Origin: Streptomyces graminofaciens | GTDB taxonomy: Bacteria > Actinomycetota > Actinomycetes > Streptomycetales > Streptomycetaceae | Direction: 5' to 3' | Assembly: GCF_030294945.1 (NCBI RefSeq) | Contig: NZ_AP018448.1 | Coordinates: 4,030,001-4,094,000, forward strand | DNA length: 64,000 nucleotides | In this document: positions 52,616-60,814 of the stretch, one piece after another | Numbering within the stretch: the stretch's first letter is position 1 | Layout of the letters: each line of letters starts with the position of its first letter | Notes under the pieces: generated by a model | The model's input: the letters and a program-made list of their open reading frames with translations, nothing else | Database searches by the model: none | What the model was told of the DNA's origin: nothing | Position numbers and translations under genes: made by a program

Positions 52616-53299
52616 TCAGCGACGCTCCAGCCGACCGGAGTCGGCCGTCCGGTCGACCAGCCGGTCAGCCACCCGGTCGACCAGCCACGCGGTCGCGGGT
52701 ATCACCACCAGCGCGGTGCACCAACCGCCGAGGACGTCGGTCGCGTAGTGCGCGCCCAGGGCGACCTGCGCCCAGCCCATGGTGGCGCCGGCGACCAGCG
52801 CCGCGCCGAGCACGAGTGACGTGCCGGCCGTCCTGCCGAGGCCGAGCCGGCCGGTCGCGAGCAGCGCCACGGCGAGGGCGAGCGCGGTGAGGAAGGCGGT
52901 GTGCCCGCTCGGATAGGACAGGTTGTCGTCGCCGTGGATGGTGCGTCCCACCAGCGACTTGAGCAGTTTCGCCGTCCCCACGGTCATGCCGACGCCGACG
53001 ACGACGAGCACCGCCGCGCGAGGACGCCGAAGCAGCAGGCAGCCCGTCACGGCGGCCACGACCAGCATCGCCGCTCCCACGGGCTCCCCCAAGAAGTCCG
53101 TGGCCAGAGCGATGTACCGCCACGACGGCCCCGCACCGTCCACCGCCGCCCAGATCCGCGCGTCCACCGTGCCGGGCTTGCTGTCGTCGGCATACAGGAC
53201 CCCGAGCACGACGACCACCAGCGCGGCGAGGGCCGCGACCGGCCCGAGCCACACGCGCAGCGACGGGGGCAGCACCGCGGGCGCCGACCGGCCGGTCAC
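52616..53299 (-). CDS. PAP2-family membrane phosphatase
   Basis: The protein of about 227 residues has five to six membrane segments and the phosphatase signatures KLLKSLVGRT, LSYPSGHTAFLTA and ALGAHYATDVLGG with the late catalytic His. It probably dephosphorylates undecaprenyl diphosphate released during polymer assembly, or a related lipid phosphate. GTG 53299 was preferred over the far upstream start near 53419, whose extra 40 residues are low-complexity and charged. It is convergent with the polysaccharide operon. Confidence 0.82.
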   Translation of the reverse strand: MTGRSAPAVLPPSLRVWLGPVAALAALVVVVLGVLYADDSKPGTVDARIWAAVDGAGPSWRYIALATDFLGEPVGAAMLVVAAVTGCLLLRRPRAAVLVVVGVGMTVGTAKLLKSLVGRTIHGDDNLSYPSGHTAFLTALALAVALLATGRLGLGRTAGTSLVLGAALVAGATMGWAQVALGAHYATDVLGGWCTALVVIPATAWLVDRVADRLVDRTADSGRLERR

Positions 53300-53973
53300 A
53301 CGCCCACCGCGTCCGGTCGACCTGGGGTGCTCCGCAGTGATCGGTGGATGGTGCTCCGGATCTTGGCTTCCTGCGGCACGGTGAGAGTGCGGCCCTTCAT
53401 CCGACGGGTGGGCAGCCATGAATCAGCGGCTTCCTGTTTCCCCTGCTCCAGGCCCTCTTGAAGACCGCCCGGGCCGACGAGCACGTGCACTACCGGCCGC
53501 ACACCGTCGCAGACCATCCGACAGATGCGATGCACCTCCCCCTCCCGTCGGGGCCCGACGCCATGTCACCCGCCACCACCGCGATGCCACACCCCCGAGA
53601 ACTGCCCGCTGCCGCCCGCCGACATGGCCGGGATCGTCAGATGTACGGGCTGCGCACGGCCGGACCGAGCAGGATCGCAAACACGTCAAGCGCCAACTGG
53701 GCTGGGGCCGGGCCGACTTCCAGGGCCCGCTCCGGCCAAGCGATCCAACGCCACTGACGCTACCAACAATGCCGGCGCGGCAAGCCGCCGTCGGAAAGTC
53801 CGCGTGTCAACACTCCGCGAATTCCCGGGCGACAGGACAGGGCGCCGAGGGCGCTGCCGAAGGTTCCCGACGGTGGCGGGGAACGTCTCCCCGTGGGTGC
53901 CGCGTCAGACGCCCCGGCCGCGTTCGGGCGTCGGGGGCGCGCCTGTGAACTTGCCGTGAGGTGTGCAGCCCTC
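53300..53973. other. Non-coding stretch ahead of the MFS gene
   Basis: About 670 bp with no frame of convincing coding quality on either strand and no recognised RNA or mobile element. It may contain the PAP2 promoter near its left end. If the longer PAP2 start is used, the gap begins at 53420. Confidence 0.5.
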
Positions 53974-54004
53974 TTGACCCGCCATGTGAACTGGACCGTA
54001 CAGT
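53974..54004 (+). promoter_or_regulatory. Promoter with operator-like dyad ahead of the MFS gene
   Basis: A TTGACC hexamer (53974-53979) is followed after 19 bases by TACAGT (53999-54004). Over the second box lies a 15-bp near-palindrome, ACTGGAC-C-GTACAGT (53990-54004), with one mismatch between the 7-base arms. The same layout occurs at 55894-55925 ahead of the flavoenzyme gene, so both are probably controlled by the same repressor. Confidence 0.65.
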
Positions 54005-54114
54005 CACTGAGCCTACATAGGACGCTCGGTGCCGACGCGCAGCCCAACTGCGCACCGCACCGGCCCCGGACCGAACGCGGGCGTGCGCCACACGCCGCGT
54101 ACGGAAGGACGACG

Positions 54115-55470
54115 ATGTCCCCGAACCCTCATGCCGACGTCACGGCACCGGATGAACCGACACACTCCACGGGCTCCCTGCGCGCGTACGCGGCCTCCCT
54201 GCGGGGCTACCCCGCGGCCGCGTGGAAGGCCGCGATCGCGTGCGTGCTGGCCATGGCCCTGAGCCCGGCCGCCTCCAGCGCCACGATCACGTTCTTCGTC
54301 GGGCCCGTGGCCCAGGACTTCGGCTGGTCGCAGTCGCAGACGCTGACCATCCTCAACATCCCCCTCATCGCCTCTCCGCTCATCCTGCCGCTGGCCGGCC
54401 GCTGGGTCGACCGCTGGGGCACCCGCGCCGTCGCGGTACCGTGCGTCGCGCTGTACGGCCTCTTCACCGCGGCGATCGCACTCGCCGACGGCAACGCCGC
54501 GCTCCTGCTCCTGCCGATGCTGGCTGCCTCCCTCTGCGGATACATCGGCATCATGGGCCTGACCTACAAGGTCGTCGCGGAGTGGTTCCCCCGCCACCGG
54601 GGCATGGGCTACTCACTGTTCATCGGCGGCGCCACCAGCCTGGGCGGAGCGGTCATCGCCCCGCTGTGCCGGCTGTCCATCGACGGTTTCGGCTGGCGCC
54701 AGACCTACCTCCTGTTCGCCCTGTGCATCCTCGTGATCGTCTTCCCCGCCCAGTACTTCCTGCTCACCGAGCCGACGCGGAACCCTGCGGACGTCGCGGC
54801 GAAGAAGGACGGACGGGGCCCGGGAGAACTGCCCGGCATGCCGCTCGGCGCCGTGCTGCGCAGCCGGGCCTGGCTGATCATGGTGACGGCCATCGTCCTG
54901 ACCGCAGGGGTGGCGACGAGCGTGCGGTCGAACGCCGTCTCACTGTTCGGCGACCGTGGCTATTCGGCCACGACCGTGTCCCTCTCCCTGTCGGTACTGC
55001 TCGTGGCCTCCTTCGTCGGAATGTTCCTCGCCGGTGTGGCCATGGACCGTTCGAGGAGCCCACGCGCCTTCGTGCCGTTCGTCGCGTGTCTCGTGGTCGG
55101 CACGGTCGCGATCTTCGCCGCCAGGGGTGGCACCTGGGCACTGCTGCTGGCCATGGCTCTGCTCGGTGGGGTGATGGGCGCGGAGTCGTCGGTCGCGCCG
55201 TACCTGGCGGGCCGGTACTTCGGCATGCGCGCCTTCGCACAGGTACAGGGCATCACGCTGATCATCATCACTCTCCTGGGCGTCGGCCTGACCCCGACCC
55301 TTGTGCAGGCAGCGGCCGAGGCCACGGGCAGTTACAACGGGCCCCTGATCGCCCTGACCGCGCTCAGCGTGCTCACCCTGGCACTCGTCTTCCTGCTCCC
55401 GCGCTACCCGGCCGAGGAGAAGCTCGAACCCGCGGCGGCGGACGAGGCAGCACAGCCGGAATCGGTCTGA
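54115..55470 (+). CDS. MFS transporter (OFA/monocarboxylate-like)
   Basis: The 451-residue protein has twelve membrane segments. ITFFVGPVAQDFGWSQSQTL and LPLAGRWVDRWGTRAV (loop 2-3 motif) at the N-terminal half, and YKVVAEWFPRHRGMGYSL at the middle, resemble oxalate/formate or monocarboxylate antiporter-type MFS proteins. It probably imports or exports an organic acid. ATG 54115 follows GGAAGGA. It shares an operator with the flavoenzyme gene at 55962, so the pair may handle one substrate. Confidence 0.88.
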   Translation: MSPNPHADVTAPDEPTHSTGSLRAYAASLRGYPAAAWKAAIACVLAMALSPAASSATITFFVGPVAQDFGWSQSQTLTILNIPLIASPLILPLAGRWVDRWGTRAVAVPCVALYGLFTAAIALADGNAALLLLPMLAASLCGYIGIMGLTYKVVAEWFPRHRGMGYSLFIGGATSLGGAVIAPLCRLSIDGFGWRQTYLLFALCILVIVFPAQYFLLTEPTRNPADVAAKKDGRGPGELPGMPLGAVLRSRAWLIMVTAIVLTAGVATSVRSNAVSLFGDRGYSATTVSLSLSVLLVASFVGMFLAGVAMDRSRSPRAFVPFVACLVVGTVAIFAARGGTWALLLAMALLGGVMGAESSVAPYLAGRYFGMRAFAQVQGITLIIITLLGVGLTPTLVQAAAEATGSYNGPLIALTALSVLTLALVFLLPRYPAEEKLEPAAADEAAQPESV

Positions 55471-55893
55471 CGCAAGCCGGGGCAACGCCTGAGTGCCGCC
55501 GCCCGCTCATGTTCGAAGCGAGACCGTACGACGGTGTCGCGACCCTCACCACGGTGCCGGGCCTGGGCCACAAGGCCCGGGTCTCGCACAGGCGCCCAAG
55601 GGCCAGGTCGGCATCTACGCAGAGCCGCCGAGACAGGAAGCCGTTCGTCGACCGGTGCGCGTCGGCAGAACCAGGCGCCCCTCTCCGGTCGGGAAGCCGC
55701 ACAGGCTCGGGCCCTGTCCGGCATACGGCTGCCTGCCGGCCTGATCAGGGGTGCGATGGCAACGGACACCCAGTGATTGCGGCCCCTACTGCGACCGCGG
55801 CCTGCGCGGCAGGGCGCTGACTGCCTACGACACCACGATCCCCCACCCGGCCGTTCCGACCCCACCGAATCGCTCTGCCGAGGTCGGTCGGCC
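55471..55893. other. Non-coding stretch between MFS gene and flavoenzyme promoter
   Basis: About 420 bp without a convincing gene. Frames here have no family resemblance and atypical composition. No hairpin with clear terminator form was found directly after the MFS stop. Confidence 0.5.
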
Positions 55894-55925
55894 TTGACAG
55901 TCACACTGAACTGAACGGTACAGTT
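55894..55925 (+). promoter_or_regulatory. Promoter with operator-like dyad ahead of the flavoenzyme gene
   Basis: TTGACA (55894-55899) and TACAGT (55919-55924) are 19 bases apart, exactly as at 53974-54004. An 8-base-arm near-palindrome AACTGAAC-G-GTACAGTT (55909-55925) covers the -10 side, and CTGAA/TTCAG arms extend it outwards. Together the two sites give ACTGRACSGTACAGT. A TetR- or GntR-like repressor outside the window is likely. Confidence 0.68.
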
Positions 55926-55961
55926 CATTCAGTTCGTGTTCTCGATCAACAAGGAGAGTCC

Positions 55962-57296
55962 ATGTCCCAGCCCACTACTCACAGGGAGCCACCGATGCCT
56001 CCGCCGGGTCCGATCGCAGAGGTCGGGGTAGTCGAATCGCAGTGGCTCACCGACGCCGGACGCGAGCTGCGCGACCGCATCCGCGAACTCAAGCCGCTGA
56101 TCCGGTCGCGGGCGCGCGAGGGGGAGCGGATCGGGGCGTTGACTCCCGACGTGCTTCAGGCACTGGACGAGGCGGGCGTCTACCGCATGACGATGCCGGT
56201 CGAGTGGGGCGGCAGCGCGCTGGGCGCACGGGACCTCGTCGAGGTCGTCGCGGCCCTGGGTGAGGCCGACGGGTCGGCGGCCTGGAGTGCCTTCGTCGGC
56301 GTCGGACTGCGCAACTTCCTCGGGCTCCAGCCGAAGCTGATCGAGGAGATCCGCAAGGACGTCGAGGGCTGGGTGGGTCCGGCTCTCGTCGGCGCCTCCG
56401 TGTTCGCGACCACGGTCGGGAACGCCCGCAAGGTCGACGGCGGCTGGATGGTCGACGGCCGGTGGGCCTTCGGCAGCGGCTGCAAGCACGCCCGCTGGGC
56501 GATGGTGGGGGTCGCCTTCGACCCCGCGGAGGCCGGAGGCACCGGCCGCGGCGTGGTGGTGCTGGAGCGGGAGCAGTTCGAGATCCTCGACGACTGGCAC
56601 GTCATGGGGCTCTCCGGAACGTCCAGCAACAGCCTGCGGGTCACCGAGGAGATCTTCGTCCCGGACCACCGCTTCCTCGACCTCAGCGAGTTCCCGCCGC
56701 GGCTCGACCAGATCCGACACCACTACAGCGGCGCCGCCTTCCGGCAGAGCGGCCGGGCGCTGTTGATGACCGTGGCGCTCAGCAACACCTCGATCGCGCT
56801 GGGCATGGCGCGCGGTGCGCTGTCGTGCTTCGCCGAACAGGCGATCAGGCGCAAGCCGTTCACCCTGCCCTACCCGAGCGTCGCCGAGATGGCGTCGGCC
56901 CAGGTGGCGGCCGGGCGCGCCCAGGCGATGATCCTTCTCGCCGGCTCGACGATCGAACGCTACGCGGACCAGGTGGACGCACGCACCGAGGCCGGTCTCG
57001 AATTCGGCGACGACGAGGAGTCGGAGATCAGCCTCGCCGTCGCATACGCGGCGAACCTCTGCGAGGACGCGATCAACCTGCTCCAGAAGACGCTCGGTTC
57101 CTCGACCGTCTCGCTGTCCAACCCGATCCAGCGCTTCGTCCGCGACGCGCGCGTGGTCACCTCGCACGGCGCGATCCGCGTGGATCCGCTCGCCGAGCAG
57201 AACGGCCGACGCCTCCTCGGGATCGAACCGTTCCCCATGATCGGCGCCGCCGTACCGCAGCGCGGCGTGACCGCCCCCGAGAAGGAGCTCGTATGA
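55962..57296 (+). CDS. Acyl-CoA-dehydrogenase-like flavin monooxygenase (HsaA/HpaB-like)
   Basis: The 444-residue protein has the fold and signatures of the group: MTMPVEWGGSALGARDLVEVV, GEADGSAAWSAFVGVGLRN, VDGRWAFGSGCKHARWAMVG and WHVMGLSGTSSNSLRV. Relatives either dehydrogenate acyl-CoAs or, with a flavin reductase, hydroxylate phenols and other rings. No reductase is adjacent. The stop overlaps ATG 57293, which opens only a short frame; a damaged SnoaL-like gene follows. With the MFS transporter it may form a catabolic unit induced by its own substrate. Confidence 0.83.
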   Translation: MSQPTTHREPPMPPPGPIAEVGVVESQWLTDAGRELRDRIRELKPLIRSRAREGERIGALTPDVLQALDEAGVYRMTMPVEWGGSALGARDLVEVVAALGEADGSAAWSAFVGVGLRNFLGLQPKLIEEIRKDVEGWVGPALVGASVFATTVGNARKVDGGWMVDGRWAFGSGCKHARWAMVGVAFDPAEAGGTGRGVVVLEREQFEILDDWHVMGLSGTSSNSLRVTEEIFVPDHRFLDLSEFPPRLDQIRHHYSGAAFRQSGRALLMTVALSNTSIALGMARGALSCFAEQAIRRKPFTLPYPSVAEMASAQVAAGRAQAMILLAGSTIERYADQVDARTEAGLEFGDDEESEISLAVAYAANLCEDAINLLQKTLGSSTVSLSNPIQRFVRDARVVTSHGAIRVDPLAEQNGRRLLGIEPFPMIGAAVPQRGVTAPEKELV

Positions 57297-57672
57297 CCGA
57301 TTCGTCGCCGAGGAGTTCATCCAGCACGACCCGAACGCCCCCGGAAACGGTCGCGAACAACTGATCGAATTCCTGCCTCACGCGCCGCTGGACGGCGGAC
57401 CGCCACCCGCCGTGGTGAACGTCATGGCCGAGGGCGAACTCGCGAGCGTGATGACGCGGCAGCCCACCCCGGACCCGATGATCCCCGGCAGCACCTACGA
57501 CTGGTACAGCCTCGCCGTCTTCCGCCTCGGCAACGGCCGACCGTCCGAGCACTGGGGCCCCTCGAAGAAGCCGGCGCCCGGAGAGAGGTCGATACCGGCA
57601 GGCCGGACGACGATGCATGCCTATTCGCACGGCTGCCAAAAGTCTGCAACTGGACGCCCTGGCCAACCCTGA
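57297..57672 (+). pseudogene. Broken SnoaL-like (NTF2-fold) gene
   Basis: One frame reads RFVAEEFIQHDPNAPGNG and later GSTYDWYSLAVFRLGNGRPSEHW, closely matching the last two thirds of the intact protein at 57837-58394 (KFIVDDYIQNDPNVPGNG, TTYDWFIPTVFRIRDGKLAEHW). The first 85 or so residues are missing and there is no start codon in that frame. The ATG at 57293 that overlaps the flavoenzyme stop is in another frame, off by one base. The C-terminal tail is also scrambled after HWGPSKK. Confidence 0.75.
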
Positions 57673-57836
57673 CTTCCGGCCGGACGCGAAGTTGCTCGAA
57701 TCGCACACGCAAAAGCCATCGCGCGCGCGGCTCTGCTCGCGCACCACACTCATCGCTCGAGGCATATGGACCAGTTCAGCCTCTAACAGCCTCTCGGGGC
57801 GACCTCGGAGCGCGTCACGCAGGAGCCGAATCGTCG

Positions 57837-58394
57837 GTGCCGCGAGCGAAGATGAAATCACCGGAGGAAACGTTGCAGGAGTACACGATCGCAGGCGGGG
57901 TTGCACAGATCCACGATCCCGCCTTCTTCGAGGCATGGATGCACCGCGATGACTTCGTCGATGCACTGTCCCAGTCGCCGACAGCCGAGGTGACCGCGAT
58001 GAAGCGCCTGGTCATCGAGTTCGAAGCGGCTCTCGCCCGGATGATGCTGAGCGGCCGGGTCGACGAGCAGGTCGACGGTGTCCTCGAGAAGTTCATCGTC
58101 GACGACTACATCCAGAACGATCCGAACGTGCCCGGCAACGGGCGCGCATTCCTGGCGGACGGATTCCGCAAGATCCCCTTGACCGGGGACGCGCCGCCCC
58201 CTCCGGTCGCGCTGATCGTTGAAGGCGACCTCGTATGCCTGCTGATGCAGAAGCCGTGGCCCGATCCGACGGCCCCCGGCACGACGTACGACTGGTTCAT
58301 CCCCACCGTCTTCCGGATCAGGGACGGGAAGCTGGCCGAGCACTGGGGCGCGTACAAGAAGGGCGGCCACGACGCCGGGCCGGCGCCGGAGTAG
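57837..58394 (+). CDS. SnoaL-like NTF2-fold protein
   Basis: The 185-residue protein has an N-terminal extension and then an NTF2/SnoaL-like domain (VLEKFIVDDYIQNDPNVPGNGRA, YDWFIPTVFRIRDGKLAEHWG). This resembles the predicted aldol-condensation-type SnoaL proteins. GTG 57837 was chosen because AGGAG lies 12 bases upstream; ATG 57852 is possible. It is a second copy of the damaged gene just upstream. A role with the preceding flavoenzyme in converting a small organic molecule is likely but not defined. Confidence 0.78.
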   Translation: MPRAKMKSPEETLQEYTIAGGVAQIHDPAFFEAWMHRDDFVDALSQSPTAEVTAMKRLVIEFEAALARMMLSGRVDEQVDGVLEKFIVDDYIQNDPNVPGNGRAFLADGFRKIPLTGDAPPPPVALIVEGDLVCLLMQKPWPDPTAPGTTYDWFIPTVFRIRDGKLAEHWGAYKKGGHDAGPAPE

Positions 58395-58422
58395 CCGTCA
58401 GTCCAGGTGATCAGCACCGCTC

Positions 58423-58439
58423 ACGGAACCTCGTTCCGT
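58423..58439. terminator. Hairpin between convergent SnoaL-like and doc genes
   Basis: Perfect 7-bp arms ACGGAAC (58423-58429) and GTTCCGT (58433-58439) with a 3-base loop sit between the two convergent stops. It may terminate both transcripts. Confidence 0.6.
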
Positions 58440-58462
58440 CCCGGACCTTACGACGTCGAACG

Positions 58463-58855
58463 TCAGGAAACGGGGAACCAGGCCGCCAGCCGCTTGGCAA
58501 TGACCGGTACATCGATGTTGTCCTGCGCGACTTCCTCGACGAACGGACCGGCGAGGGAGACGGGCGGCGGGACGGTACCGGCGCTGACGCCGTTGAGCCG
58601 CAGGAAGACGCGCATGGCGAGCCAGGCGGTGCGCTTGTTGCCGTCGATCAGCGCGTGATTGCGGGCAACGGAGTGCAGCAGTGCCGCCGCCTTCTCGTGC
58701 AGCGTGGGATACAGCTCGGCCCCGAACACGTTGGTCCGGGGCCGTTCGATCGCTGACACCAGAAGTCCCATGTCACGCACGCTGTGCTCGGTACCGTTGA
58801 CCGTGCGAGCGATGGCCAGGATCTCGTCGATCTGGATGTAGCGCACTTCGGTCAC
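58463..58855 (-). CDS. doc: Doc toxin (Fic/DOC family)
   Basis: The 130-residue protein carries the Fic-fold catalytic motif NHALIDGNKRTAWLA (HxLxDGNKR) and the Doc-type start RYIQIDEILAIAR. Doc toxins inactivate elongation factor Tu by phosphorylation. The active-site His and the GNKR loop are intact, so it should be functional. The start overlaps the antitoxin stop by 4 bp, the standard antitoxin-first layout. Confidence 0.9.
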   Translation of the reverse strand: MTEVRYIQIDEILAIARTVNGTEHSVRDMGLLVSAIERPRTNVFGAELYPTLHEKAAALLHSVARNHALIDGNKRTAWLAMRVFLRLNGVSAGTVPPPVSLAGPFVEEVAQDNIDVPVIAKRLAAWFPVS

Positions 58856-59046
58856 TTCAGGTAGTCCAGGATCTCCGCATCGCTGTCCATGAGCTCGGCC
58901 AGGACGTCATCGACCTTCAGCTCGGCCCGATTCTGGGCGTCACGGATGGCCTCAATGGCAAGTTCCTGCTTGCTGCGGCGCTCCCGACGAGCACGCTCGG
59001 TGAGCTTCGCGTCAAGGTCGTCCGGGAGTCGGAGTGTCATCGCCAT
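58852..59046 (-). CDS. Ribbon-helix-helix antitoxin partner of Doc
   Basis: The 64-residue protein starts MTLRLPDDLDAKLTERARRERRSKQELAIEAI, a ribbon-helix-helix (CopG/Arc-like) DNA-binding domain. The short acidic C-terminus is likely to plug the toxin. It is the first gene of the pair and should repress its own promoter through the palindrome at 59055-59071. Confidence 0.87.
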   Translation of the reverse strand: MAMTLRLPDDLDAKLTERARRERRSKQELAIEAIRDAQNRAELKVDDVLAELMDSDAEILDYLK

Positions 59047-59054
59047 GCAGCGAT

Positions 59055-59071
59055 GATACCGGACTGGTATC
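59055..59071. promoter_or_regulatory. Palindromic operator of the toxin-antitoxin pair
   Basis: GATACC (59055-59060) and GGTATC (59066-59071) form an inverted repeat with a 5-base spacer just upstream of the antitoxin start. A further half-site GATACCAG lies at about 59085-59092. This spacing suits ribbon-helix-helix dimers binding side by side. Confidence 0.7.
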
Positions 59072-59110
59072 TAGGTGGCGAGGTGATACCAGCCGCTCGG
59101 ACCACAGAGC

Positions 59111-59142
59111 ACGGACCACGGACCACGGACCACGGACCACGG
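59111..59142. repeat. Tandem 7-bp repeat
   Basis: ACGGACC is repeated four times, followed by a partial fifth copy (59139-59142). It lies upstream of the toxin-antitoxin promoter. Simple slippage repeat. Confidence 0.85.
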
Positions 59143-59342
59143 AGAGGTACGTGAGGTTGAGACCCGATTCGAGCCTCATCCGAGCGCCAAAATTCTGCAT
59201 TCCGCATCGCCACGTCGCCCGCGAGACCCTCGCCAGCCCGTGAAGCTGCAGCTCAGACCGTTCTGCACAAACGAACCTCGGCCGACGCGTTCCCGCGAGC
59301 GAAAACAAGTCGAGTCGAGCATCCGAAATACAAAGCAGCAGG

Positions 59343-59408
59343 TCAAACGCCCTTCGCAGCAGGCTCAAGAATCGCCACGCACTCCACGTGCGCCGTCATC
59401 GGAAAGAT
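59343..59408 (-). pseudogene. Second fragment like the 3' end of a TrmA/RumA-type gene
   Basis: On the minus strand it reads IFPMTAHVECVAILEPAAKGV and then a stop codon (59343-59345). This is the expected end of a TRAM-domain RNA uracil methyltransferase. No other part of such a gene lies upstream. It matches the fragment at 24220-24293 in orientation and sequence. Confidence 0.6.
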
Positions 59409-59637
59409 TTCAGCCTGAACGGATCCCAGAAAAGCCCTGTTCAGAGCCGGTTGCTCGGCTCATCATCCTTAATGCAAACGCCCAGAGCGTCAAACGAGCG
59501 TCAAGGCCGAGTCCGTCCTGCTCAGGGCTGAGCAGGACGGCGGCAACCAGCTCACCCGGGGACCCACCCCCGCTCACTCCGGACGCCAGCTCGCACATCA
59601 TGACCCTCGCAACGTCTCCGGCCGCCATAATGGAGTC

Positions 59638-60030
59638 ATGCCCTCCAGCCCACAACGCCCCGCACCCACCCCGAGGGTCGTCTCGGGCGCGGACGCCGAG
59701 GACCTCGCGCTGTACCGGGAGAAGTTCCGCCGCCGTCTGCCGGAGTCGCTGGACGAGCTGCACGGGCCGACCCACGGTGTCGTGGATCTGCCGCTGCACA
59801 TGGCCTGGTCCGGGATGACCTCATACGACCTAGGCAAGCCGCGCCAGCGCATGGGCCTGTACCGCACCGTCCTGCACGAGGGCCTGCACGACGACCTGCC
59901 CCGCTACCTCAACCAGGATCTGCTCCTCCAGCTGTGGCCGGTGCTGCGCACCCTCGTCGGTCGCACGGTGCGCGCCGTATGGGAAGACGCCTTCCCCCAG
60001 CTCGCCTCCCGCACCCGGGCAGCCGCGTGA
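59638..60030 (+). CDS. Small protein paired with an AbiEii-like nucleotidyltransferase
   Basis: I do not recognise a named family for this 130-residue soluble protein. It has EDLALYREKFRRRLPESLDELHGPTHGVV and a second half rich in Leu and Trp (QDLLLQLWPVLRTLVGRTVRAVWEDAFPQL). It overlaps the nucleotidyltransferase gene start by 4 bp (GTGA). That is the position expected for the antitoxin of an AbiE-like pair, so an antitoxin role is inferred only from context. Confidence 0.7.
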   Translation: MPSSPQRPAPTPRVVSGADAEDLALYREKFRRRLPESLDELHGPTHGVVDLPLHMAWSGMTSYDLGKPRQRMGLYRTVLHEGLHDDLPRYLNQDLLLQLWPVLRTLVGRTVRAVWEDAFPQLASRTRAAA

Positions 60031-60704
60031 CGGACATGCCGGAGCTGCACACGCGGCTCCTGGCGGACGTAATCGCCCTCGGCTCCCCATACCCACTGGT
60101 CCTCACCGGCGGATATGCCGTACGGGCACACCGCCTTGTGAACCGCCCCAGCCAGGACCTCGACGTCGCGACCGAGAACCCGGCGCCCATGGCCGACATC
60201 GCCGCCACGCTCCGCGTCGGCCTGGAAGCCCACGGCTGGAAGGTACACGCCCTGGAGACCGCCCCGCTGTCCGCCCGCTTCACCGTGACCGACCCGGCCA
60301 CCGGGCAGGAATGAGAAGTCGACATCCTCAAGGAGATCTTCTGGCGGCCGGTCGCCCAGAGCCCGTACGGCCCCGTCCTCGCGGAGGAGGACGTGATCGG
60401 GACCAAGGTCCGCGCCCTCGCCGACCGCGGAGCGCCCCGCGACCTGATCGACGTGTTCGCAGCCTCTCGCCGCTGGACCAATGCCGAGCTTGAGGAGTTC
60501 GGCCGCCGCCACGCCCGCGGACGATTCGAGCCCGAGGATCTGCAGTCGAACCTCACGGGCGCCGAGTGGACCGATGACGAAGCCTTCGCCGCCTACGGGA
60601 TCGATGACGCCATCATCACCGCGCTACGTGCTTGGGCCGTGGAGTGGGCCGACGACCTCGCGGCCCGTCTCCTCGAAGAGGCCGAGCATCCGGACATCGA
60701 CTGA
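60027..60704 (+). pseudogene. AbiEii-like nucleotidyltransferase interrupted by an in-frame TGA
   Basis: The first 95 codons carry a nucleotidyltransferase signature (LVLTGGYAVRAHRLVNRPSQDLDVAT, giving GG...DxD). A TGA at 60312-60314 then stops the frame after PATGQE. The same frame continues without other damage for 130 codons (EVDILKEIFWRPVAQ to EEAEHPDID), including a region like VIGTKVRALADRGAPRDLIDVF seen in the family. One base change, probably from a Cys codon, explains the break. GTG 60027 overlaps the partner gene. The toxin is probably inactive or made only by readthrough. Confidence 0.78.
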
Positions 60705-60814
60705 TCACGTCCGGATGAGTCCGCATCTGCAAAGCGCTGACGAGACCAACCAGTGTCAATCCTCCCCGAGCGTGGAGACGGATCCATGCGCCCAGCCCGG
60801 CGCGCTACCGATCC

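Noticed and set aside
53418..53959. Possible small genes ahead of the MFS transporter
   Set aside because: Frames of 60-176 codons here lack ribosome-binding sites, family resemblance and typical codon bias.
55493..55820. Possible small gene after the MFS transporter
   Set aside because: Low-complexity Arg/Pro/Gly-rich translations in all frames and no recognisable motif.
60312..60314. Selenocysteine at the in-frame TGA of the nucleotidyltransferase
   Set aside because: No hairpin of bacterial SECIS type is apparent after the TGA, the family is not a known selenoprotein, and the surrounding IS fragments favour gene decay.
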